Positions 8,621 through 15,540 of a stretch of DNA of 18,796 nucleotides are shown here, piece by piece. The stretch comes from CAYUIV01 sp964444925 (GTDB lineage Bacteria > Pseudomonadota > Gammaproteobacteria > Diplorickettsiales > Diplorickettsiaceae). The notes under the pieces were generated by a model. It did no database searches. It was not told the origin of the DNA and was given only the letters and a program-made list of their open reading frames with translations. Position numbers and translations under genes: made by a program. Location: the NCBI GenBank assembly GCA_964444925.1, contig CAYUIV010000012.1, positions 1 through 18,796 on the forward strand, read 5' to 3'. Positions within the stretch are counted from its first letter, which is position 1. Each line of letters opens with the position of its first letter.

Positions 8621-8639
8621 GTTGGATAAACTAACTGGT

Positions 8640-8712
8640 TGGGCCGTGGTGGATTCAAACCACCGACCGATGGGTTAAAAGCCCACTGCTCTGTCTGCTG
8701 AGCTAACGACCC
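8640..8712 (-). tRNA. tRNA-Lys (anticodon TTT)
   Basis: A full cloverleaf folds on the minus strand: acceptor GGGTCGT/ACGGCCC, D stem GCTC/GAGC, anticodon stem GTGGG/CCCAT with loop CTTTTAA, and T stem GGTGG/CCACC with loop TTTGAAT. CCA is not encoded (AACCA follows the acceptor). The D loop is AGCAGACA, so the position equal to G19 is A, and the T loop has U instead of C at position 56. The gene lies 19 nt upstream of the pilNP start with no terminator between, so it may head that transcript. Confidence 0.93.
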
Positions 8713-8720
8713 AAAAACCT

Positions 8721-8749
8721 ATCATAACGATTTATGGTCAAAATACCAA
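8721..8749 (-). promoter_or_regulatory. Promoter of tRNA-Lys (and possibly the pil run)
   Basis: On the minus strand TTGGTA (8744-8749) is followed after exactly 17 bp by TATGAT (8721-8726). The tRNA-Lys 5' end lies 8 nt past the -10. No other convincing promoter lies between the tRNA and the pilNP start codon. Confidence 0.6.
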
Positions 8750-9127
8750 TAGTAAAAAAAGGAAAAATGGTGATCACAGCACATTTTGTTAGGTATACTA
8801 CGCTAGAAGCAAGTGCCTACTTAAAGATCCGGTGAACTATTTTTCTTCTTTATGATACTGACGTTCATTTGACCTTTTATCGCATACCGTAAAATTTGCG
8901 ATTTTAACCGAAAAATGTTTGAAAAACTATCTCTACAGTAAGTAGCATGCCATACTTAGAAAAAGTTTTTATTGATTGTACATATCAATCACTTTTATAA
9001 GAAATTTTACGAACGAGGGCACAATCAAGTGTGGAAAAAGCGATGCTTCCCTTTTATTTAGAATATCGATACACTACTTAACCAAAGGTTAAAAAATAAA
9101 GTAATTTTATTCATAAGATGATATAGC
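8750..9127. other. Gene-free stretch upstream of the broken accessory gene
   Basis: This AT-rich stretch has stops in all frames and no recognisable gene. A weak 6-bp inverted repeat, TGATTG-N7-CAATCA (8973-8991), is followed by CTTTTAT and is too weak to call a terminator. I see no tRNA, attachment site or insertion-sequence end. Confidence 0.5.
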
Positions 9128-10145
9128 ATGTTTTTCAGCGACTATACCTTAACAAAAGAAAATTTTATGAACAAAGGCCTTTCTACAATGAGCCTCATAG
9201 AATGAAATCATTTTCAACAGTTTACACAGTATGCACAAGCACTGAGTGATTATAACGCACCAGAAAATGTCTCAAACGATATGTATGCTGTCTTTTCAGA
9301 AATGGATGATAACAAGGAGCATATATCTTCTGCTTTCGAGAAAATAAAATCGGATTCAAAGACACTCATTTGTTTAGGAAAGTATGCATTTTTGTACCCT
9401 GACAATAAGTTGCTTTTTCGTTTGTTTGAATTTTACGTAGACAACTTTGACGATATTGCTTACAGTGCATTCATGTGCATCATCCAAAAATTGGTTTTCT
9501 CAAGCACTATGAAACATATACTCTATCTCTTTTGAACAATAAAAATTTAAATTTGGAAGAAAAAATCTCTTTACTTCTGCATGATAATTTAGAAAATTTT
9601 TTGAGCAATGAGCATCATGTCAGTACAGAAGTAGTTTCTTTGATTTTAGGTACTTGTCTACATAAAACGCTTATTTTTTTATCGCATCACGCAGAATGCT
9701 ACGTTTCTAATTCAAGAGAAAAATTTAAACAGATCATAGTTCAATTTTCTCCACAGTGCGATACAAAAGAGTTACGTTTAATCATTCCATCTTTTCTTAC
9801 CAGTACAAACGTGAAAGAAACAGACCCTGTTGTAGAAAAAAATTTTTTATCTTATCATTTCACCATGAAATAGAAAAAATTATTTCAGATGATGAGATAT
9901 TTAGCAACATAAAAGCATTACTTAAGCCAGTTCATGGCAGTAATACTTTGGAAATAGGCCTTGATACTTCTAACCCAAAAGAAGACCAATATATGCTCAT
10001 GTTCTTTGAAAAATTAAAAACCGATGTTTTTCAGTGTTTACACTTGTATGTCATACGATCTAATTTAGTGATTAAGATTGAAGCCACACCAGATCTTGAT
10101 AATAGGGAAAAATCAGTTTCTTACCCCAACTTTAATAAGCATTAG
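9128..10145 (+). pseudogene. Broken gene of unknown function, paralogue of the convergent broken gene
   Basis: One protein can be followed through three frames. It can start at ATG 9128 (MFFSDYTLTKENF) or at ATG 9167. It meets TGA at 9203-9205 after MSLIE, continues in the same frame as NHFQQFTQYAQ..., and shifts by -1 near the A5 run 9486-9490, between CIIQK and FLKHYETYTL. It shifts by -1 again near the A7-T6 run 9836-9848, between VVEKNF and HHEIEKIISDDE, and ends at TAG 10143-10145. Joined, it gives about 338 residues, mostly helical, with no signal peptide seen. The stretch around YSAF (about residues 85-155) resembles the convergent gene. Both frameshifts fall at homopolymers, so sequencing error is possible for them but not for the TGA. 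The function is not recognised; the setting suggests an accessory or host-interaction gene. Confidence 0.65.
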
Positions 10146-11511
10146 ATTGATTTATATCCATATACAGGAGTAGGCAAAATATTCGTTTCATGCTTCCCAA
10201 GAAAGCATTTAACACTGGTTTCTAGAAGACTGCGTAGTCCTGTACCATCTTTTTGATCAAAAGTTCCTTTAATTTGGTTTTCTTACTCAAAAATAGAAAT
10301 ATTTCTTGTCATAGTTTCTATTATTTCTTGATTATAAACCTCAATATTAATGCTATCTTTCTTTTTCAAATTTGCTTCAAATTGATTTTTATCCTGTTAT
10401 ATCAATGTATCTTTTTTCAATAACGGTTCTTCAAAAAATAATCCAAAGATAGCGCCTGCAAAATTTTGTTGAAGTATTTCTAAAAAATCTGTATTTTGCG
10501 TATCAAGTAAAAATTGTTTATCTGCAATTGCCAATTTGCTGTTAATAATCAAAATGACTAAATTTAAGTAGTCTTTTTTAAGTAAAAGCGGGTTTTGAAT
10601 CAGTTGAAGAAATTTTGAATATGGAATGTCATCATGGTAGTGAACATGATACGCTAACAGGATAGGTATCAATGCACTATATGACCTCAGAGCGTTTAAA
10701 GTTTGCATGGGGGCAGAATTCTGTTTTAGCTTTTGTAGGCTCTGTGCAGCCTGTGCATTCGGTAAACCGCTAAGGCTTGCACTGATCATGTTCTCATTTC
10801 TCAATGCGGCTGGAAAATTTTTTCTACCGAGTAACCCACGTAAATGCTTTTGTGTTATTTCTCTAAATTTGTTGTGTAAAACGCGTTCAAAGGCTATNNN
10901 NNNNNNNNNNNNNNNNNNNNNNNNNNNNNNNNNNNNNNNNNNNNNNNNNNNNNNNNNNNNNNNNNNNNNNNNNNNNNNNNNNNNNNNNNNNNNNNNNTAA
11001 GTAGTGCAGCTAGTGAGTGTATTTCTTGTACAATTTCTTTAATTCGCGCAATACAATCTGAAAAACTGACTTTTAAACCTTCATAAAATACATTTAATTG
11101 TGTAGTCGTTAAATTTTCCATTATTTCTGGAAAAGCAACTTTATTTACTTGCATCAGACTTTTCTCTATCAATGTACGTTTCATTGAATCGATAGAGAGT
11201 ATTGTTAACAAATGAGTTCTTTCACCAGTTATAATAAGATGAGCTTGTATAATCGATTGCTTTACTTCTGAAAGTAAAACTTGAACGATAATTTTTGCTT
11301 TTTCCTTATTAATTTTTTCTCTTTCCTCTTGTGTGTCCTGTTTCGAAAAGATTGTTTGAGTAGCAGTCAATACCTTGTAATTTTTTCCACTCATTTTTAA
11401 TTGAGATCCAATCCATTCTTCCAAACGCTTTGAATTTCCTAGTACCGCTTCACAAGATTGAATGAATTTACTATTATTATTTTCTACTGTTGCGAATCTA
11501 TCTTATTTCAT
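10142..11511 (-). pseudogene. Broken gene of unknown function with in-frame TAA codons and an assembly gap
   Basis: The coding frame starts at ATG 11509-11511, properly placed behind a promoter, but codon 3 is TAA (11503-11505). The frame then stays open (CEAVLGNSKRLEEWIG...) to the N gap at 10997. Past the gap it re-emerges as IAFERVLHNKFREITQKH and runs to TAA 10397-10399, then on in the same frame through TAA 10283-10285 to a final TAA at 10142-10144. No frameshift is seen on either side of the gap. About 170 residues lie before it and about 250 after. The protein is helical, charged and leucine-rich without a signal peptide. A block after QKLKQNS, including DDIPYSKFLQLIQ, matches the convergent plus-strand broken gene. 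Truncated pieces could still be made from internal TTG starts at 11424 or 10804. The function is unknown. Confidence 0.65.
10898..10997. other. Assembly gap of 100 N
   Basis: Exactly 100 unknown bases, the usual placeholder for a gap of unknown size between contigs. It interrupts the minus-strand broken gene, so neither the true distance nor the frame relation across it can be read. A repeat that broke the assembly is a plausible cause. Confidence 0.98.
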
Positions 11512-11534
11512 CTAATTCTTATGAACTGTAATTT

Positions 11535-11563
11535 AAACTAGTTGGCCGTGGAATTAGTGTCAA
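11535..11563 (-). promoter_or_regulatory. Promoter of the minus-strand broken gene
   Basis: A perfect TTGACA (11558-11563) and TAGTTT (11535-11540) are separated by 17 bp on the minus strand. The expected transcript start is about 15-18 nt before ATG 11511. The -10 matches poorly. The location supports 11511 as the original start codon even though codon 3 is a stop. Confidence 0.45.
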
Positions 11564-11716
11564 AATATCATTCATATCAATCTTGATTTAAAAAAATCAT
11601 AAATAAAAGTTGTTTTTTAGTGTGGGAAATAATTTTACAATGTCAAATTTTTTATTTTGATTGAGCACTTGGATCAAGGTAGAACTTTTATGCTTTAACC
11701 TAGAACAATAAAATTA
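11564..11716. other. Gene-free AT-rich stretch
   Basis: Together with the promoter before it and the terminator after it, this fills the ~320 bp between the broken gene and the ankyrin gene. Stops occur in all frames. Apart from AT-rich mirror-like runs around TCAAA-N9-TTTGA I see nothing functional. Confidence 0.45.
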
Positions 11717-11751
11717 GACAAAATAAATGACCCACCTTGACGTGGTGGGTC
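11717..11751 (-). terminator. Rho-independent terminator of the ankyrin gene
   Basis: An 8-bp GC-rich stem, GACCCACC (11729-11736) with GGTGGGTC (11744-11751), encloses a 7-nt loop. On the minus strand it is followed by ATTTATTTTGTC (11728-11717), a T-rich tail. It lies about 80 nt after the ankyrin stop codon. It is the clearest terminator in the window. Confidence 0.75.
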
Positions 11752-11833
11752 GATTGATTAAGCGTATACAGTTAGTGCAGCCGAGTGCCTATTACCTCTC
11801 AGTACTCTTGCAATTTCGAAAAAAAGGAAAATG

Positions 11834-12967
11834 TTAGAGATTTGGAGACACGCTAGGCGTTTTAGGAAAAACCTCTTCATCTTGAGACCAAAGGGTTGAA
11901 GGTGTATTAAATAGTGTTTCCTTGCTTTGTGGTGCTTTGTCTTTACTTTCAATCGGTACACCTATCTCTTGGAGCTGTTTTGCAATTTTTGTATTATCTT
12001 GTAACCGCGTTTGATCATCTTTATCTAGTGCATGCATTTTGGCTAAACGATGTAGTTCTTGTAAGTCTTGTGGTACCTCAAGTAAAGTGGATAACAGTTT
12101 TGTGCCTTCTTGATCGTCAGACCGTTTTGCATATGTTAAGAGGTATTCTAGACTTTGAAAACCGTTCTCTCTGATTGCAGCATAGACTGCATGTTTTACT
12201 TGAAGGGGAAGGGGTCGTACTGCATGAATTAAAAGTGGCAAAAGTTCAGAGTGATTAAACCAAGCAGCCACAACGAGTGCGGTATCCTGCCGTTCGTTCT
12301 TTTGGTTTACGTCAATTGCGTACCACTTAATATCTGGCTGTTTATCATCTCGTAGCGTTTGGTTTAATAAAAATTTAACAATCTCAATATGTCCCATCCC
12401 TACTGCTAAATTAAATCCTGCTTGCAGATGTATTAGATTGATTGGATGAGGTGGCGCATATTCTAGAAAAAGCTGAACGCTTTTCAGATCATTTTGTCGA
12501 ATAGCAATACAAAGTGCATTATCTCGGTAGTGGCGTTGTTGGTCGTCACGTATTTCCATTTTAAACCAATAAGGGTCAGCATCCCAAGGATCAGCATCCC
12601 TTTGCAGAAGCGATTCTATTTTGTCAGATGAAGCTTTATCAATGACTGCCTGCATTAAAGGTGTTTTTTGAGTTAAAATTTTTGGATCAAGAGTTGTGAC
12701 AGCTTCAGGGTAATTTTGAATTAATCGCTTAAGAATACGCTGGCTGGCCTCACTCGGTTTTGAGTATTGCATTTCTTTTAATGCGTTTACAAGCGTTTCT
12801 TGCTCAAAAACAAAATTTTCATGTTTCGTTAATACAGTCGCTACAGCAAAATTCAGCAGATAGGGATCTTGAAAATTTTTAACAGCGTTTAATAATTCAC
12901 TATTTGGATTTAGCATTGCCACTGCTTGTAATGTTAACGCTAAGTCGTGTCTTTGTTGTGCATCCAT
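11834..12967 (-). CDS. Ankyrin-repeat protein
   Basis: The 377-residue protein carries several degenerate ankyrin repeats: about 101-125 (TPLMQAVIDKASSDKIESLL), 149-172 (DNALCIAIRQNDLKSVQLFL), 182-203 (QAGFNLAVGMGHIEIVKFLL), 228-248 (DTALVVAAWFNHSELLPLLI) and 262-280. The first 90 residues are helical and not ankyrin-like. The last ~70 are polar, rich in K/E/Q/S/P, probably disordered, and could hold a secretion or localisation signal. There is no Sec signal peptide or membrane segment. Ankyrin proteins in intracellular bacteria are often host-directed effectors; that role is inference here. A strong ribosome binding site (AAGGAG, 8 nt before ATG), its own -10 and a good terminator make it a single-gene unit, in contrast to the decayed genes next to it. 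Confidence 0.88.
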   Translation of the reverse strand: MDAQQRHDLALTLQAVAMLNPNSELLNAVKNFQDPYLLNFAVATVLTKHENFVFEQETLVNALKEMQYSKPSEASQRILKRLIQNYPEAVTTLDPKILTQKTPLMQAVIDKASSDKIESLLQRDADPWDADPYWFKMEIRDDQQRHYRDNALCIAIRQNDLKSVQLFLEYAPPHPINLIHLQAGFNLAVGMGHIEIVKFLLNQTLRDDKQPDIKWYAIDVNQKNERQDTALVVAAWFNHSELLPLLIHAVRPLPLQVKHAVYAAIRENGFQSLEYLLTYAKRSDDQEGTKLLSTLLEVPQDLQELHRLAKMHALDKDDQTRLQDNTKIAKQLQEIGVPIESKDKAPQSKETLFNTPSTLWSQDEEVFPKTPSVSPNL

Positions 12968-12995
12968 GAAGTATTCTCCTTTTTATATTATTATA
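12968..12995 (-). promoter_or_regulatory. -10 element and ribosome binding site of the ankyrin gene
   Basis: On the minus strand a perfect TATAAT (12990-12995) lies 22 nt before the ATG and is followed by AAAAAGGAG, a strong Shine-Dalgarno sequence 8 nt upstream of the start. No good -35 is seen at 16-18 bp (GATAGC at 17), so the promoter may be weak or activator-dependent. The leader would be only about 15 nt. Confidence 0.6.
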
Positions 12996-13094
12996 CCGTG
13001 TGTTTGTGTTGCGCTATCTTATATGGTCAATATTTACCGCATGATTGAGATCACAAATCGGTGACTGCTGATTCGATGGTTTGGTTTGATCAGT

Positions 13095-13127
13095 ACTAAG
13101 GTTCTGAACAACTTTACCTTAGTTTTT
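13095..13127 (+). terminator. Terminator-like hairpin without an obvious gene before it
   Basis: An 8-bp perfect stem, ACTAAGGT (13095-13102) with ACCTTAGT (13116-13123), has a 13-nt loop and is followed by TTTT. It is oriented as a plus-strand terminator, but no plus-strand gene lies upstream within 300 bp. It may end a small unannotated transcript, act as an operator, or be chance in AT-rich DNA. Apart from this hairpin and the flanking promoters I see nothing in 12996-13292. Confidence 0.35.
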
Positions 13128-13253
13128 AGTGTTTTGTTTAGCTCTCTTCCCTTAAGTGACCTCCTTGTTTTTAGTATGATTGTTTTGGTTACCGTTCCAA
13201 TTTATCTAAATTCACTATAAAATGCAAACAGTGTTTTTGTGCTATATTAACGT

Positions 13254-13283
13254 TTCAACTGACCGAAGTAATCGTAATACTAT
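13254..13283 (+). promoter_or_regulatory. Possible promoter of tRNA-Leu
   Basis: TTCAAC (13254-13259) and TACTAT (13278-13283) are 18 bp apart, with the -10 ending 9 nt before the tRNA 5' end. The match is moderate. The same -10 hexamer, TACTAT, is found upstream of tRNA-Pro. Confidence 0.4.
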
Positions 13284-13292
13284 CAGCACTGT

Positions 13293-13375
13293 GCCGAGGT
13301 GGCGAAATGGCAGACGCGTTGGACTCAAAATCCAATGAAGGTAACTTTGTGTGGGTTCAAGTCCCACCCTCGGTA
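13293..13375 (+). tRNA. tRNA-Leu (anticodon CAA)
   Basis: Class II tRNA: acceptor GCCGAGG/CCTCGGT, anticodon stem TTGGA/TCCAA with loop CTCAAAA (anticodon CAA), a long variable arm with AAG-GTAA-CTT stem, and T arm GTGGG-TTCAAGT-CCCAC. The first acceptor pair is G-U. CCA is not encoded; A73 is followed by TTTTT, which may act in 3' end formation. Its last 19 nt overlap the 3' end of the convergent rluC. Confidence 0.93.
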
Positions 13376-14316
13376 TTTTTTACTTGTTCTCTTTGCTGTT
13401 GAAGAAGTTTGCTCAAACTCTCAGGTAGAGGTGCCTTAACTTGAATAGGGGCTAATTGAGGCAAAGTGAATGCTAAAGTATAGGCATGTAAACACAGTCT
13501 TTTAGGTTGTGAAGTAAAAATTGTACGCGTAAAAGCAGGATCACCGTATTTTTCATCTCCCACAATGGGGTATTGCACATGTTTCGCATGTACACGAATT
13601 TGGTGCGTACGTCCCGTTTTTAAAATAACTTTTACAAGACTTGTCGTTGAGAAAGACTGTTCAAGTTGACACTGCGTTAAGGTAGATTTACCTGCCGGAT
13701 GCACGACCACCACTCTCTCGCCCGACTTTAAGTAATTTTTTTTAAGGGGTACATCAATTTGTCTTAAAGTTGCAGGCCATTGTCCTTTAACAAGCATCAA
13801 ATACGTTTTTCGAATTCTTCCTTCTCGAAAGAGTAGATGTAGTGCTTTGAGTATGGATGGTTTTCTTGCAATGACAAGACACCCTGAAGTATCTCGATCT
13901 AAACGATGGGCAAGTTCTAAATAACTGTCTGTGGGATAAAGCTGGCGTAATGCTTCGATTATTCCTTGTGTAATACCACTGCCACCGTGTACTGCAAGAC
14001 CATGTGGTTTATTGAGTACAAGCAAATTTTTGTCCTCAAATAAAATAGATCGTAACAATAATTTCTTTAAAGAAGAAGTAATGCAAGAAATAGCAGAGGA
14101 TGGCCTTGAAGCTTGATTTATCATTGGTACTTTAATGTAATCGCCTGCTACGATACGATCACTTGGTTTACATCGCTTTTGATTAAGACGAATACTGCCT
14201 TGACGTAATAAGCGATATACAAGGCACTTTGGTGTTTGTTTGAACTGTGTAAATAGAAAATTATCTACCCGTTGCTGATGATGATGATGTGATGTGACTT
14301 CAATAAAAATGGGCAT
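13357..14316 (-). CDS. rluC: 23S rRNA pseudouridine synthase RluC
   Basis: Converts uridines 955, 2504 and 2580 of 23S rRNA to pseudouridine (specificity by family). The 319 residues match RluC. An N-terminal S4 RNA-binding domain (about 16-65, with RVDNFL and GSIRLNQKRCKPSDRI) is followed by a linker and the catalytic domain with ILFEDKNLLVLNKP, the active-site loop HRLDRDTSG (137-145, catalytic D140), RKTYLMLVKG, LKTGRTHQIRVH and VGDEKYGD. A His/Gln run (HHHHQQ, 10-15) precedes S4. The frame ends with TEGGT and TGA, which are read from the complement of the tRNA-Leu T arm and acceptor, so the last seven codons including the stop lie inside the tRNA gene. The final residues therefore look borrowed from tRNA sequence rather than conserved. 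Confidence 0.95.
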   Translation of the reverse strand: MPIFIEVTSHHHHQQRVDNFLFTQFKQTPKCLVYRLLRQGSIRLNQKRCKPSDRIVAGDYIKVPMINQASRPSSAISCITSSLKKLLLRSILFEDKNLLVLNKPHGLAVHGGSGITQGIIEALRQLYPTDSYLELAHRLDRDTSGCLVIARKPSILKALHLLFREGRIRKTYLMLVKGQWPATLRQIDVPLKKNYLKSGERVVVVHPAGKSTLTQCQLEQSFSTTSLVKVILKTGRTHQIRVHAKHVQYPIVGDEKYGDPAFTRTIFTSQPKRLCLHAYTLAFTLPQLAPIQVKAPLPESLSKLLQQQREQVKNTEGGT

Positions 14317-14340
14317 TAGATTTTGATAATGTTATCTTGT

Positions 14341-14353
14341 AAGAAAATTTCTT
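14341..14353. promoter_or_regulatory. Short palindrome between rluC and the divergent barrel-protein gene
   Basis: AAGAAA-A-TTTCTT is a perfect 6-bp inverted repeat around a single base in the 54-bp divergent intergenic region. It could be an operator, but an AT-only palindrome of this size can occur by chance. Confidence 0.25.
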
Positions 14354-14370
14354 GTTATTACTTTTTTATT

Positions 14371-15207
14371 ATGTACCAAATACACTGTAATCAGCAGCGA
14401 GGAATACAGTACAAGTACTTTATTCTTTATTTTTTATGTTATCTGATACGAAGCGGTTACAGCCAGCCTATTGGACCATATGTACCAATTAAAATGGGTT
14501 ATATTTTACATCATGGTGATTTATACGCTCAAAAAATTCAATTAGAGTCAGAGATGAGAGAAGAGGTAGCAAACCATGTTGTAGTGACAGGTATAAAAAA
14601 TTTGCTCTCTCAACGTCCTGCAAAAAAAATAAATACATCTTCACATTTTTTACAAAACTTTCTAGATGAAGTCAATTATCTACAGGCATTATCAACGCAA
14701 TCAGTTTCTCGTGCAGAAATGGGTTTTTGGTTTTTAAAATACTTTAATAGTGGTATTGGCTATCAACTATCACCTCACTGGTCTTTAGAATACAATCATA
14801 TTATTTTGTGTAGTCAAATTACTTTGGATGTACAACAAGAAGAAAAACAATGGATTTCAAGTATTTCATTGATGACTGATGGACAATATCACACGTTTCT
14901 TAGTACACCTGCATGTATCGTCAAATGGAGAAAACCGTTTAATAAAAACTGTTATGGCTATATCCAATGGGGTGGATGGATGACCTCGAATCACCATCCA
15001 TTTATTAGAAAAAGAATAGACCGCATGGTAGCAAATCGTTCACAATCGTTTCAACGTTTCCACTTAATACCAACAGCTTTAATAGGATTGGGAGGACAGT
15101 ATCAAATATTTGAAAAAATACAAATAGATTCCTCTATTCTTTTGATGAAATTTCAAAATTTAAATGTGTTTGTTATTTGGCGTCTTGGTTTAAATATACA
15201 CCTTTGA
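14371..15207 (+). CDS. Putative outer-membrane beta-barrel protein, unknown function
   Basis: Not assigned to a named family. From the ATG at 14371 the 278-residue product begins with a basic, glutamine-rich stretch and a hydrophobic segment (KYFILYFLCYLI), ending in RSGYSQ, which reads as a signal peptide cut near GYS. The mature start GPYVPIKMGYIL and later alternating segments (GFWFLKYFNSGIGYQL, WSLEYNHIILC, ALIGLGGQYQIF, SSILLMKF) look like amphipathic beta strands. The C-terminus, NVFVIWRLGLNIHL, resembles a final barrel strand though it ends in Leu rather than Phe. The middle (about 60-110) is polar and could be a plug or loop. Use of TTG at 14323 would add 16 residues. No ribosome binding site is clear. 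It diverges from rluC by 54 bp and could share a control region. Confidence 0.5.
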   Translation: MYQIHCNQQRGIQYKYFILYFLCYLIRSGYSQPIGPYVPIKMGYILHHGDLYAQKIQLESEMREEVANHVVVTGIKNLLSQRPAKKINTSSHFLQNFLDEVNYLQALSTQSVSRAEMGFWFLKYFNSGIGYQLSPHWSLEYNHIILCSQITLDVQQEEKQWISSISLMTDGQYHTFLSTPACIVKWRKPFNKNCYGYIQWGGWMTSNHHPFIRKRIDRMVANRSQSFQRFHLIPTALIGLGGQYQIFEKIQIDSSILLMKFQNLNVFVIWRLGLNIHL

Positions 15208-15540
15208 GATAAATCAAACGCAGTGATAACTCTTTCAAAAAATGGCGTATGGCCGTTGCAATAGTTTTAAGTAAAACCGACAGCAGCAGTAGTTGTTATC
15301 TATACCTTAGTTATTTTTCAACAGCATCAACTGTTTACTGAACAGATAAGTCGTGATTCAAAAAAACCATTTTCTATAGATCGTTGTCTTTCATAATGGT
15401 CGAAATTATGGTAGTTTTTATTCACTATTCAGTGTAATAGTAACCTATTGTTTATCTTTTAGTGTGCTAAGCCGTTCTAAAAAAATGAGTAAAACCATTG
15501 ACGTTAAAAGACGCATATATCACAAACTGTTAATAATGCT
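15208..15540 (+). other. Intergenic stretch with a possible frameshifted gene remnant
   Basis: Between the barrel-protein gene and orn there is no intact gene. At 15213-15396 two plus frames join near the A4 run at 15273-15276: one reads FKKWRMAVAIVLSKT, the other continues AAVVVIYTLVIFQQHQLF and TEQISRDSKKPFSIDRCLS to TAA at 15394-15396. Joined they give a basic start, one hydrophobic segment and a polar tail, like a short membrane protein. It may be a decayed gene, a sequencing error, or chance. I saw no good promoter for orn; TTGACG at 15498-15503 lacks a well-spaced -10. Confidence 0.3.

Noticed and set aside
8973..8991. TGATTG-N7-CAATCA as a terminator
   Set aside because: The 6-bp stem is weak, no gene leads into it on the plus strand, and the tail is interrupted.
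8640..11000. Integrative element inserted at tRNA-Lys
   Set aside because: The broken genes lie beside the tRNA, but on the 5' side. I see no integrase, no repeated tRNA 3' end and no insertion-sequence ends.
11914..12174. Plus-strand hydrophobic open frame inside the ankyrin gene
   Set aside because: Its hydrophobicity comes from reading the complement of a polar coding region; the ankyrin gene has its own signals.
13104..13250. Small plus-strand gene or RNA before the orphan hairpin
   Set aside because: No open frame with a start signal and no recognisable RNA family; only the hairpin itself can be supported.
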